A stretch of 64,000 bases of DNA from Anaerolineales bacterium (GCA_014379595.1 JACMLM010000071.1:1-64000), one strand, 5' to 3'; counted from the stretch's first letter, positions 1-7,862 are shown. Program-made: numbers and translations. Notes: generated by a model not told the origin, from the sequence alone.

Positions 1-112
1 CGTTTGCGATCCAGAATGGGTCTATCGATCTTATCCACGCGTGCAATGCGTGGCTAAGTCCATCCGTTTGCGATCCAGAATGGGTCTATCGATCTTATCC
101 ACGCGTGCAATG
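1..112. repeat. 48-bp direct duplication, 64-bp period, at window edge
   Basis: Bases 1-48 recur unchanged at 65-112, separated by a 16-base spacer. The period is 64, which is not a multiple of three, so on the minus strand the ABC-F reading frame is lost when it enters the second copy. It is either a real tandem duplication or an assembly artefact, because it lies exactly at the edge of the available sequence. Confidence 0.9.
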
Positions 113-1023
113 TGTGCTTCCATGGCATGGATGCGGCTCGCAAATTTATCGTTGAACTGCACCCAAATTTTGTAGCGCTTGATCGCCATTTCCATGCGGG
201 CAATTCCGCGTTTCTGGATTTTATACAACTCTTCCTGACGCGCCAATCGTTCTTCCTTATCAATCACGAATTCAGTATAGTTACCGCCGAATAACGTCAA
301 CTTCCCATCTTCCAACTCTGCGATGTGTGTGACAGCTGCATCCAGCAAATAACGGTCATGCGAGATCAACACAACTGTCCCCTCGTATTCGCGGATCAAT
401 TTTTCAAGGAACATTTTTCCAGGCAGGTCAAGATGATTATCGGGTTCATCCAATAACAAAATATCAGGGCGGATAATCAGCAAGCGTGCCAGCCCAACCA
501 GTTTTTTCTGACCACCGCTCAACACAGACAGAGGCTTGGTCAGTTCACTTTGAGCGAGTCCCAGCCCGAGCAGTAGGTCACGTACGCGCGCAGGATAAGA
601 GTCACCGCCGAGGGAATGATATTCTTCAACGAGTTTATGTTGTAATTCAAGTACTTGTTGAAGTTTACGTTCACTGCCATAAACTTCTGGATCGCCCAAA
701 CTATTTTCCACATGCTCCAACTCTGCATGGACTTCAGCCACACGCGGATTACCTGCAAGCGCGGCTTCATGTGCTGTCAGCGTGAGATCAAGCTCGGGTT
801 GTTGAGACAGGTATCCCGTTGTAATGAGTCGGGCGCGGGTGATGGAACCGCCCAATTCGGGAGAATATTCCCCTTCGATCATTTTGAAAAGCGAAGATTT
901 CCCCGCGCCATTCGCACCAATCAGACCGATCTTCTGTCCGTTTTGGATTTCCCAATTTAGATTTTCAAAGATTCGTTTTGCACCGAGGATAAGGGTGATG
1001 TTTGCAAGTTGAAGTTGTATCAT
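31..1023 (-). CDS. ABC-F family ATPase, truncated (first ABC domain only)
   Basis: Soluble ABC-F protein of the type that acts on the ribosome (Uup/EttA/antibiotic-protection relatives). The 330 residues cover the first nucleotide-binding domain: Walker A GANGAGKS at 36-43, signature LSGGQ at 168-172, and Walker B running into DEPDNHLD at 192-199, where the usual family sequence is DEPTNHLD. The start of the charged interdomain linker follows. Full family members have about 520-650 residues and a second ABC domain. Here the frame ends at a stop created by the 64-bp-period duplication at 1-112; without it the coding frame would continue off the left edge. The gene is therefore a recent frameshift or an assembly artefact. 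It starts at ATG 1023. Family assignment is secure; the specific role is unknown. Confidence 0.85.
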   Translation of the reverse strand: MIQLQLANITLILGAKRIFENLNWEIQNGQKIGLIGANGAGKSSLFKMIEGEYSPELGGSITRARLITTGYLSQQPELDLTLTAHEAALAGNPRVAEVHAELEHVENSLGDPEVYGSERKLQQVLELQHKLVEEYHSLGGDSYPARVRDLLLGLGLAQSELTKPLSVLSGGQKKLVGLARLLIIRPDILLLDEPDNHLDLPGKMFLEKLIREYEGTVVLISHDRYLLDAAVTHIAELEDGKLTLFGGNYTEFVIDKEERLARQEELYKIQKRGIARMEMAIKRYKIWVQFNDKFASRIHAMEAHIARVDKIDRPILDRKRMDLATHCTRG

Positions 1024-1087
1024 TTTATTTTCCGATATTTATATTAATTTTAATTGATGATATTGGGTCACCCATGCGTCATGTTAA

Positions 1088-1117
1088 ATAAAAACGCCGC
1101 AGAGCAACCTGCGGCGT
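1088..1117 (-). terminator. Intrinsic terminator (minus strand)
   Basis: An 8-bp perfect stem (1094-1101 with 1110-1117) is followed on the minus strand by a run of five T (complement of 1090-1094). It lies 22 bases after the stop of the 31-codon ORF and 65 bases before the ABC-F start, so it would end a short transcript begun near 1235. Confidence 0.7.
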
Positions 1118-1139
1118 GAGAAAGTAAACGAAAATGCTT

Positions 1140-1235
1140 TCAGCGTACAGGCGCGATTCGAGGAAGCCCTGCGAAATCAAAGCCGCGTACACCAATAACA
1201 AGGGGGGATTTGCCTGAACTAAAATCGTAAATCAT
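1140..1235 (-). CDS. Possible 31-residue leaderless small protein
   Basis: A short minus-strand ORF whose ATG (1235) is preceded by a perfect TATAAT with 7 bases between, the geometry of a leaderless message. An intrinsic terminator follows the stop. The product would begin MIYDFSSGK, end in GLPRIAPVR, be basic, and contain no membrane segment. I recognise no family. The reading frame stays open upstream to about 1457, but that extension is antisense to the nuclease gene and is not supported. The unit could equally be a small non-coding RNA of about 145 nt. Confidence 0.35.
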   Translation of the reverse strand: MIYDFSSGKSPLVIGVRGFDFAGLPRIAPVR

Positions 1236-1242
1236 AATTGCG

Positions 1243-1250
1243 ATTATAAC
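1243..1250. promoter_or_regulatory. Shared divergent -10 element
   Basis: The sequence ATTATAAC reads as TATAAT on the minus strand (7 bases from ATG 1235) and as TATAAC on the plus strand (6 bases from ATG 1257). Each would give a transcript starting at the start codon. A second plus-strand option is TTGCCT (1210-1215), 17 bp, CATAAT (1233-1238). Confidence 0.45.
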
Positions 1251-1256
1251 TGAAAA

Positions 1257-2084
1257 ATGTGGCAAAATATAGATATGCCCGATCAACTGACTACTCTCAG
1301 CCAATCTTCCTTGCAGGACTATCACGATTGTCCGCGCCGCTTTGAATTGCGCTATCTTCAACGGCTTGCGTACCCTGCCATTGAAACAGAACCAGCGCTT
1401 GAAAACGAGAAGCATCAGCAGGAAGGCGAATATTTTCATCGCCTCGTGCAGCAGCATCTGATCGGTATTCCTGCAGAACAGGTGAATAAATTAGCCAATA
1501 CAGCAAACCTGCAAAGATGGTGGGAGAATTATTTAAATGCAAAAGAACTAAAAGACCTCGGAGGTCTCCATGCGGAAGTTACTCTTTCCGCGCCGCTGGG
1601 CAAATTTCGTCTGGTTGCAAAATATGATCTGATCGCGATTGATCATAATAAAGTTACTATTTACGATTGGAAAACATATCGTAAGCGACCAAAAAATGAA
1701 TGGCTTAACATCCGCTGGCAAACACGTGTCTATCGCGCCTTGCTTGTGCAAGCTGGGGCGCACCTCAATAACGGCAAACCTTTTGAATCCCAGCAGATCG
1801 AAATGATTTATTGGTTTGCAGACTTCCCCACTGAACCTGCACGATTCGTTTACACAGCAGATCAATACAAACGGGATTGGGATGCTCTCATAAAAATTGC
1901 CGATGAAATAACAACCGCATCACTCTTCCCGCTCACTGATGACCTCTCGAAATGCAGTTACTGCCCTTATAGATCCTATTGCAACCGAGGCATTCGCGCA
2001 GGAGATGGCGAGGCTGAATTGGAAACCGAAGCAGAAGAGTTATTTGACATTAATTTTGAACAGATCGGTGAGATTGAGTTTTAA
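1257..2084 (+). CDS. PD-(D/E)XK nuclease with probable Fe-S staple (AddB/Cas4-like)
   Basis: 275-residue protein of the RecB/Cas4/AddB-type nuclease superfamily, expected to cut or resect DNA with a metal ion. The catalytic set is visible in order: His61 (YFHRL), Glu106, Asp124 (KYDLI), Asp137-x-Lys139 (YDWKT) and the QxxxY motif at 155-159. One Cys near the N-terminus (Cys25 in DCPRRF) plus a C-terminal cluster Cys233-x2-Cys236-x5-Cys242 match the arrangement that holds a 4Fe-4S cluster in AddB and Cas4. No helicase, cas gene or AddA partner is adjacent, so it stands alone. The start at 1257 is chosen because a -10 hexamer lies 6 bases upstream and there is no Shine-Dalgarno; ATG 1275 is an alternative. 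Confidence 0.8.
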   Translation: MWQNIDMPDQLTTLSQSSLQDYHDCPRRFELRYLQRLAYPAIETEPALENEKHQQEGEYFHRLVQQHLIGIPAEQVNKLANTANLQRWWENYLNAKELKDLGGLHAEVTLSAPLGKFRLVAKYDLIAIDHNKVTIYDWKTYRKRPKNEWLNIRWQTRVYRALLVQAGAHLNNGKPFESQQIEMIYWFADFPTEPARFVYTADQYKRDWDALIKIADEITTASLFPLTDDLSKCSYCPYRSYCNRGIRAGDGEAELETEAEELFDINFEQIGEIEF

Positions 2085-2100
2085 AATATAAATTATTAAG

Positions 2101-2146
2101 AATACAAAAAGACAGTCACTTTGGAAAGTGACTGTCTTTTTGTATT
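2101..2146. terminator. Bidirectional intrinsic terminator
   Basis: A perfect 20-bp stem (2101-2120 with 2127-2146) around a TTGGAA loop, with A and T runs on the two sides. It separates the convergent nuclease and M23-dockerin genes. Confidence 0.9.
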
Positions 2147-2162
2147 TATTGATTATCAGTTC

Positions 2163-2212
2163 GTAGTAGCGACTTCAGTCGCTTTTGCCCGAACGACTAA
2201 AGTCGTTACTAC
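2163..2212. repeat. REP-like imperfect palindrome
   Basis: Outer arms GTAGTAGCGAC and GTCGTTACTAC enclose two inner palindromes (GCGACTTCAGTCGC and ACGACTAAAGTCGT), so a single strand could fold as a clover or a long hairpin. It lies between a terminator and the end of the M23 gene. No second copy is present in the window. Confidence 0.6.
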
Positions 2213-2233
2213 AGTAATTACGAAATATTTGTA

Positions 2234-4282
2234 TCACCAGGCCAACGCACCAGAGGCGCCATAGTTCTGCGCCAGAATTCCCAGATCAAGGACATTGATC
2301 ACGCCATCATTGTTCAAGTCTGCTGCGGTGGGGATTGTATTGTTGTAATTCATTCCAATCGTGAGCGCGTCAAGTTGATTAATAATACTATTGCCATCAA
2401 TATCGCCAGCGAGCAAACTAACAACTGGCTTTGAACTGGTATTCCCATTGACAAGGGTCACAGGACCTTGAGCACTTAGGAAGCCATCCGCCGTAGCAAC
2501 TGCTGTATACGTTCCTCCAGGAACCGTCATACTAAATGTGCCATCTGGGTTTGAAGTTGTAGTTGCAGCAATTGAATTATCCGGGTTATACAGAGTGATT
2601 GTCACCGGCTTGCTGGCAAGCACTTGTCCGGTTAGTGTAGCCGTTGTTGGCACAACTGTCGGCACTGCGGAGGGTGTAACGAATCCAACAATCGTGACGT
2701 TCGTGGGTATGGACAATATACCTTGAAGCCCGCCTAGCCCATTTGAGACTCGGGCTGTACATTCAATGGCAGTTTGACCAACTTGCAAGCCTTGAACATT
2801 GAATGTAAAGGCAGTTCCGCTTCCCATAGCCCTGTTCCCATTACTGCCTGCAATCGCAATAATAAAGCTGCCATTTTGAGGTCCAAGAATCCCAGAGACT
2901 GGATCCGCGCCAAAGAGTCCAGCAACAGCGATATTGCTTACATCAATCAGAGTGGAATTGTATGTGCATGTAAATTCTGTGCTTGTATATCCATCGACAG
3001 GTATATTATTCAAGCTAACAGTTACCAATCCAAATTGGCCTACATTAAGATTCAAAGGATTGGCAGAAGTTAAGACATAAGGTCCAGTGATTATTGTCGG
3101 TGTTGCAGTGGGTGTACTGGTAAACACAGATGTACTGGTAGCCGTAAAGGTACTTATCGTTGGCACAGGCGTGTTGCTTGCAATAGGCGTATCAGTTATT
3201 ACGGGTGTATTGGTAAATACTGGCGTATCACTGGCAACAGGTGTATTCGTTAATATAGCTGTGGCTGTATCTGTAGGTACAGGAGTACTACTTGGCGTAT
3301 TTGTAAACGCAAGTGTTTCTGTAGCTGTAGGTGTAAATGTATCCGTTATCAAAGGTGTATTGGTGAAAACGGGCGTGTTGGTAAACACAAGTGTGCCTGT
3401 AGCCGTGGGTGTAAATGTATCCGTTATTACAGGTGTATTCGTGAAAACGGGCGTGTTGGTAAACACAAATGTGCCAGTGGGAGTAGTTGTGTTTGTAAAT
3501 ATGGGCGTAATAGTGGAAGTGGACGTGCTGGTAAACACAGGTGTTGCACTTACAAGAGGTGTATTCGTTGAAATGGGTGTACTGGTAAACACAGGTGTTC
3601 CTGTTGGTACAGGAGTGTTCGTAGGTGTTCCGCCTGATATTGGCACATTTAAGATGGGCTGGTTACGGCCCACAGTTTGTCCATTTTTCGTAAAGGTCGT
3701 TACATTTGTTTGAATATTAAAGTTAATTTTCCAGCCTGAAAAAATCGTTTCGATCATTTTGGGACGCATCACAAAATGTAGGTGAGGACCGGGAAATTCA
3801 TTGCCAGAACACACCTTCTGGGTTTTGTTGTCTGCAATGACGCCGAGACGCTGATTACGGCTGACAACGGCGCCGATATTTACCTGAATATTAGCCAGAT
3901 GCCAATATTGTGTGGTCCAGCCGTTCCCATGATCAATGATTAAATGACAGCTGGATTTAGCAGTAATGGTTCCTGCAGCAGCAGCCGTCACCCAGAAATT
4001 CGAAGTGTCTTCACCCATCACCATATTGTTGTGCGGAGCAAAATCTATTGCCCCTCCCATTTGGTAATTATGCGGGCTGGTTTGTGGCCGTCTGATACCA
4101 TTATCAAATCCATCAAATGCCACCCAGGAAAGCCCCTGCTCCCAGGGCCATTGAAACATATCCACTGGCGGAGGTGCCAATAGCGGAAGCGCTTTGACCG
4201 TGCCTGAATCAGGGGCAAATGAAATCAGCAATGCCAAAAGCACAACGATCCGAAACAGGTGATTAGATGTGATAGGTTTCAT
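2234..4282 (-). CDS. Secreted M23 peptidase with cohesin-like and dockerin domains
   Basis: 682-residue exported protein (start ATG 4282; an in-frame TTG seven codons earlier is less likely). In order: a signal peptide; an M23 metallopeptidase domain with candidate zinc ligands in SPHNYQMGGAIDF (His and Asp 9 apart, spacing as in LasA/beta-lytic enzymes rather than HxGxD) and PHLHF; a roughly 190-residue linker of TNTP repeats; a cohesin-like beta domain; a carboxypeptidase-regulatory-like beta domain (GQVLASKPVTITLYNPD); and a type I dockerin with two calcium loops (GDIDGNSIINQLD and ADLNNDGVINVLD). It probably cleaves cell-wall peptides outside the cell and docks to a cohesin. It is the last gene of a three-gene minus-strand group. 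The missing classical HxGxD histidine makes catalytic activity likely but not certain. Confidence 0.8.
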   Translation of the reverse strand: MKPITSNHLFRIVVLLALLISFAPDSGTVKALPLLAPPPVDMFQWPWEQGLSWVAFDGFDNGIRRPQTSPHNYQMGGAIDFAPHNNMVMGEDTSNFWVTAAAAGTITAKSSCHLIIDHGNGWTTQYWHLANIQVNIGAVVSRNQRLGVIADNKTQKVCSGNEFPGPHLHFVMRPKMIETIFSGWKINFNIQTNVTTFTKNGQTVGRNQPILNVPISGGTPTNTPVPTGTPVFTSTPISTNTPLVSATPVFTSTSTSTITPIFTNTTTPTGTFVFTNTPVFTNTPVITDTFTPTATGTLVFTNTPVFTNTPLITDTFTPTATETLAFTNTPSSTPVPTDTATAILTNTPVASDTPVFTNTPVITDTPIASNTPVPTISTFTATSTSVFTSTPTATPTIITGPYVLTSANPLNLNVGQFGLVTVSLNNIPVDGYTSTEFTCTYNSTLIDVSNIAVAGLFGADPVSGILGPQNGSFIIAIAGSNGNRAMGSGTAFTFNVQGLQVGQTAIECTARVSNGLGGLQGILSIPTNVTIVGFVTPSAVPTVVPTTATLTGQVLASKPVTITLYNPDNSIAATTTSNPDGTFSMTVPGGTYTAVATADGFLSAQGPVTLVNGNTSSKPVVSLLAGDIDGNSIINQLDALTIGMNYNNTIPTAADLNNDGVINVLDLGILAQNYGASGALAW
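3333..3488 (-). repeat. Two near-identical 78-bp units in the TNTP linker
   Basis: Units 3333-3410 and 3411-3488 are almost the same over their first 64 bases and encode 26 residues each within the Thr/Pro linker of the M23-dockerin protein. This suggests recent in-frame expansion of the linker. Confidence 0.8.
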
Positions 4283-4346
4283 AATTTTATTCTCATCGAA
4301 CAAAGGAAGGACTTCTCAATCAAGCTGATCTTTAGAAATGAACAAT

Positions 4347-4997
4347 CTACTGCCGTGACAATTTATATACAACAATAACTGTAGTAATTGCTATACCAAT
4401 AAACAGAACCACCAACACAACGATCCACCAGTTAATAGACTGTGACTCATCGATAATAGTCGGGGCAAGCGGTAGTACAGATTCTCCTGAGATGGTGGGT
4501 TGAGACACACCTACTTCGCTATCAATATTTAGCACAACAGCGTTCTTATCAGTGCTTACATTGGTAAGCGGAGCAGCAAACCCAGACGCATCGCGAATGA
4601 CGAGTGCAGCAGTTTCAAGTGAAAGGTTGGTCTGACAACCCTTTAGTGCTGTGAATCGAACTTCGGCCAGCACCCCATTCACAGTTTGTGGTGTAGTGCT
4701 TGCAAACGATGCGTCCACCAAACCAGATGCTTGAGGAACAGCTAAACCATTCATCCCTGGGATGGGGCTCGTGCCATTTACAGGTTCAAGGCAGGCAGGG
4801 TCATATCGGATTTGAGCCGTAAAACCCTGAATCGGCGTAGACGTCATCGCGTTAATTGTGGCAATTACTGTTTCTCCAGTTTTGAAAGATGTAGGGTTGG
4901 CTTGAAGCCAAATCGTCTCTGCAGCTTGAGCATTAACAGTAAAAACGGAAGTTGAAGAAAAGATAATAAAAAGAATAAGTGCAGAAAAAAATCTCAT
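4347..4997 (-). CDS. Membrane-anchored cohesin-like protein
   Basis: 216 residues. Start ATG 4997 is fixed by GGAG five bases upstream; the open frame above it has no ribosome site. A signal peptide is followed by one cohesin-like beta-sandwich (about residues 25-150, with FKTGETVIATI and the FTAQIRYDPACLEPV strand pair), then a short linker, one transmembrane helix (WWIVVLVVLFIGIAITTVIV) and a six-residue basic tail YKLSRQ. This is the topology of a cell-surface anchor whose outer domain could receive a dockerin. The genes on both sides encode dockerin-bearing proteins, so it is the natural anchor for them. Binding specificity cannot be read from sequence. Confidence 0.7.
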   Translation of the reverse strand: MRFFSALILFIIFSSTSVFTVNAQAAETIWLQANPTSFKTGETVIATINAMTSTPIQGFTAQIRYDPACLEPVNGTSPIPGMNGLAVPQASGLVDASFASTTPQTVNGVLAEVRFTALKGCQTNLSLETAALVIRDASGFAAPLTNVSTDKNAVVLNIDSEVGVSQPTISGESVLPLAPTIIDESQSINWWIVVLVVLFIGIAITTVIVVYKLSRQ

Positions 4998-5010
4998 TAA
5001 AACTCCAAGT

Positions 5011-5038
5011 GAGGGTGCATGGAAATCCATGCACCCTC
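5011..5038 (-). promoter_or_regulatory. Intercistronic mRNA hairpin
   Basis: A perfect 13-bp stem with a two-base loop lies between the stop of the dockerin gene (5053) and the ribosome site of the cohesin gene. There is no T run, so it is not a standard terminator. It could be an mRNA processing or stability element, or a partial terminator setting the ratio of the two proteins. Confidence 0.65.
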
Positions 5039-5052
5039 AGAGTAGTTATCGA

Positions 5053-6555
5053 TTACTGCCACGCAAGAGCGCCAAATTCATGATAGTTACTGGCCAGAAT
5101 TTCCATATCAAGAACGTTAATGACGCCGTCATTGTTTAGATCTGCGGCCGTGGGCGTTGAACCGTTGTAATTAATGCCGATGGTGAGTGCATCAAATTGA
5201 TCTATGACATCATTGCCATCAATATCACCTGCAAGCAGGCTGACCGTTTGGGCGGTAATTGTATTTCCGTTGGTAATGATAAAGGAGCCTTGAGCTTTGA
5301 GATTACCTGATGCTGATGCAATCGCTGTGTATGTTCCAGCGGGAACTGAAAGACTGAAGCTCCCATTTACATTTGCTACGACAGACCCAGCGACCGAAGT
5401 ATCAGGGTTATAGAGCGTCACAGTTACTGGTTTATTCGCTAGAACTTGTCCGTTGAAAGTGCCTGTGGTAGGGATAGAAGTAGGGACGAGAGTGGGAGTG
5501 GCGGTGAAAGATGATGTCACGGTCAAGCTTGTAGGATTGGATGGAATGGTTGTGAGAACCAGGTTGCCTGTAGAGACTTGGGCCTGACAATCAACGGCAG
5601 ATTGTCCAGCTTGTAATCCAGTTACTGTAAAGGTAAACGCCGGACCGCTGGTTGTGGCCATACTTCCATTACTGCCGGCAATAGCAACAATAAAGCTCCC
5701 GTTTTGCGGGCCATTGACCACCATTACCGGGTCAGCTCCAAAAAGGCCGGTTGCAACAATATTGCTGACACTCACTACGGCCGGATCGAATGTACAAGTA
5801 AATTCAGCGCTTGCAAATCCGCTTGCTGGAACATTATTTAGATTAACTGTAGCTGTGGAAGTGCCGCCTACAAGAATGCTCGGCGGTGTAAGGACTGTGG
5901 TTACATAAGCAGATGATGGAGTAGCTGTAGGAGTGAATACAAATGTTGGAGTCGATGAAGGTACCAAGGTTGGGGTTGATGTGCTGGTAAACACTGGGGT
6001 GTTGGTAAAGATAGGTGTATTTGTTACAACAGGTGTATCAGTAGCAATAGGGGTATTTGTTGCCACTGGCGTATTAGTAGCGACTGGTGTATTTGTCGCA
6101 ACCGGGGTGTTAGTAAAGATCGGGGTATTTGTTGGGCCAGGAGTAGGTGTTGCAGCCACTTGTCGAATCGTAAGGCTATATGTGCCGCTTCCAGAGAAAG
6201 GCTGCACTTGAATGGAATAATTTCCAGCGGGCTGAGTGCTAGTGAGAACATTTATAGTAGTGGAAATCTCGTTGCCATTGACATCGAATAATGTAAGTTG
6301 AGGAATTAAATCTCCGCTGGTGGTAGTGGCAGTGATGCTAAAAGTATAAGTTTGAGCGAAGGTAAAGGGCCAGTTCTCATATCGAGTGGAATTTACATTA
6401 CCTATATAAATTGCATCCCAATAGGAAAGTCCACGAATGACGACCTGTACTGGCGGAGGCGTGGCTGTTTGGGCATTAGCTTGCGCCCCGGTACTGAAGG
6501 TACCAATACAAAGGGCTAAAAATAGAATGATACGGAGCAGGCTTATCGATCTCAT
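5053..6555 (-). CDS. Secreted protein with pre-peptidase-like, cohesin-like and dockerin domains
   Basis: 500-residue exported protein, start ATG 6555 with AAGGAGA well placed upstream. Domains in order: signal peptide; a beta domain (about 35-130) resembling bacterial pre-peptidase C-terminal domains (ending in GTYSLTIRQ); a TNTP linker (about 133-220); a cohesin-like domain (about 225-345); a carboxypeptidase-regulatory-like domain (about 365-430); and a type I dockerin (GDIDGNDVIDQFD and ADLNNDGVINVLD). No catalytic domain is evident. Its last three domains closely parallel those of the M23 protein two genes downstream, so the two are paralogues with different N-termini. It is the first gene of the group and probably a scaffold or surface-layer component. 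Confidence 0.7.
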   Translation of the reverse strand: MRSISLLRIILFLALCIGTFSTGAQANAQTATPPPVQVVIRGLSYWDAIYIGNVNSTRYENWPFTFAQTYTFSITATTTSGDLIPQLTLFDVNGNEISTTINVLTSTQPAGNYSIQVQPFSGSGTYSLTIRQVAATPTPGPTNTPIFTNTPVATNTPVATNTPVATNTPIATDTPVVTNTPIFTNTPVFTSTSTPTLVPSSTPTFVFTPTATPSSAYVTTVLTPPSILVGGTSTATVNLNNVPASGFASAEFTCTFDPAVVSVSNIVATGLFGADPVMVVNGPQNGSFIVAIAGSNGSMATTSGPAFTFTVTGLQAGQSAVDCQAQVSTGNLVLTTIPSNPTSLTVTSSFTATPTLVPTSIPTTGTFNGQVLANKPVTVTLYNPDTSVAGSVVANVNGSFSLSVPAGTYTAIASASGNLKAQGSFIITNGNTITAQTVSLLAGDIDGNDVIDQFDALTIGINYNGSTPTAADLNNDGVINVLDMEILASNYHEFGALAWQ

Positions 6556-6765
6556 TATGATGTTCTCCTTTAAGTTAAGTAATTAAACTGTGATAAAAAA
6601 TTCCCGTCCCTCATAGGTATGGATATTTACGGCAAAGAAATCTGGGATGCAAACCTAATTCGAAACGAATATTACTATTTCCGTATTATTCTATGACCAT
6701 AATGACATTTCTTTCGTTACAGCAAAGTTACGGCGATATTGCAACATAATTGCTATGAAAAATTC

Positions 6766-6806
6766 AAAAAAAGCTGGCAGTCATTAAAAATGACTGCCAG
6801 CTTTTT
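6766..6806. terminator. Bidirectional intrinsic terminator
   Basis: A long stem (AAAAAGCTGGCAGTCAT paired with its complement) around a TAAA loop, flanked by A and T runs. It lies just beyond the stop of the NAGPA-type gene (6841), so it ends that transcript before the dockerin group's leader. The remaining 6556-6760 bases are AT-rich and hold no other clear feature. Confidence 0.9.
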
Positions 6807-6840
6807 CATTGAAAATCTAAAGATATATTTGCTGCTTATT

Positions 6841-7728
6841 TTAGGGTTCAAGAAAAATCCCAAAATGATTCGCAACGGGCCTCTGCCGCCCGGGGATATA
6901 GCTATCGATCGGCGAATTTAATACGACAGTATTACCATATTCCCCTTCGATCACCATTGCGGATGAACCGCCACCATCGAGGCTCATGGCAAAGAACGCA
7001 TCAAAATCCTTTAAGATTTCCGCCAATTCCTGAAATGTTGCCCCTGTGCTATAAAATGGCTGTCTTCCATCTATAACAACCAGATAGAGCCAACGCCCAT
7101 TTTTACTGATACCAATTGCAGTTCGAGGGTGGATCGCAGTATCGTTCAAATCAGGAACAATATCCCCGCTTAATACCAGCATCCGATCTCCGGAGATGGC
7201 ATTGAATATCTTGCTGGGTTGTCTATTAAAAGTAAGGTCATTCCTACGGCTGATATAAAGCGTTGGTTCAGGTTTAATATTCTGCAAGCCATCTGCATAC
7301 ACTTCGCCTTGTGAAGCTGTGAGTCCATTGGGCGTGACAGGATCATCTACATGAGGATAATAGTCCACCGGGCTGCGCGACCACCAAGGAAAGAAGCCAT
7401 CTCCATTGATTGCAATTTGCACACCATACTCTTCTAAGAATTGAGATGTTGTTCGTGCCTTCAGTACACCATCCTCCACTTCATCAGGCGGTGTGATTAG
7501 AAATTGAGGTTTTGTATGTCTTGTGTCAATTACCAAAACATGCGCAATCATGGAATGAGGGAAGTATTGAACAACACGGCGATAAGTGACACCGTCAAAA
7601 ACCTCCTTTTTGACGGGCACAGGTGCAGGACGGCCCAATGTAAAAATAAAATAAACCCCTGTCAATAAGACAAGAAATCCAAAAATTATCCACAACCAAA
7701 CAGGAAAGCGTTTTTTCATCTTTTTCAT
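6841..7728 (-). CDS. Phosphodiester glycosidase (NAGPA-domain) protein, membrane anchored
   Basis: 295 residues from ATG 7728 (the open frame extends 27 codons further without support). A short basic N-terminus and one transmembrane helix (VWLWIIFGFLVLLTGVYFIF) place the rest outside the cell. The NAGPA/DUF2233 fold is recognised from AINGDGFF, the TAIGISKNGRWLYLVVIDGR strand pair and the family hallmark DGGGSSAM near the C-terminus. Relatives of this family remove exposed sugar phosphodiesters and are common in bacterial envelopes; the substrate here is unknown. It is transcribed divergently from uvrC and ends at a strong terminator. Confidence 0.85.
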   Translation of the reverse strand: MKKMKKRFPVWLWIIFGFLVLLTGVYFIFTLGRPAPVPVKKEVFDGVTYRRVVQYFPHSMIAHVLVIDTRHTKPQFLITPPDEVEDGVLKARTTSQFLEEYGVQIAINGDGFFPWWSRSPVDYYPHVDDPVTPNGLTASQGEVYADGLQNIKPEPTLYISRRNDLTFNRQPSKIFNAISGDRMLVLSGDIVPDLNDTAIHPRTAIGISKNGRWLYLVVIDGRQPFYSTGATFQELAEILKDFDAFFAMSLDGGGSSAMVIEGEYGNTVVLNSPIDSYIPGRQRPVANHFGIFLEP

Positions 7729-7848
7729 ATACTCAATGGTAACCAAAAAAGATGAACAGAAGATAAAAAGAGGCAGACGATTGCCCCTCTCTATCACTAC
7801 GAAATCCATGCTTTATAGAAAAAGTTTATTATTTTACGCAACAAGCGG

Positions 7849-7854
7849 TAGAAT
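7849..7854 (+). promoter_or_regulatory. -10 hexamer of uvrC, near-leaderless geometry
   Basis: TAGAAT ends 8 bases before the uvrC ATG, and no Shine-Dalgarno intervenes. Transcription would start at or within a base or two of the start codon. The -35 region is weak. Confidence 0.4.
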
Positions 7855-7862
7855 TACATCTG

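Noticed and set aside
1236-1457. Minus-strand extension of the 31-codon ORF
   Set aside because: It is antisense to the nuclease N-terminus, whose motifs are convincing, and has no start signal.
3087-3640. CRISPR-like spacing of short repeats
   Set aside because: The repeats are imperfect, in frame, and encode a Thr/Pro linker; no spacers or cas genes.
3087-3713. 208-codon plus-strand ORF with a V-G-V periodic product
   Set aside because: It is the mirror of the TNTP linker; repetitive DNA keeps the opposite frame open. The same holds for 5933-6211 and 39481-40369.
6600-6700. Riboswitch in the leader of the dockerin operon
   Set aside because: A few short pairings near TCCATACC and GGGACGGG, but no match to an aptamer core I know and no clear switch.
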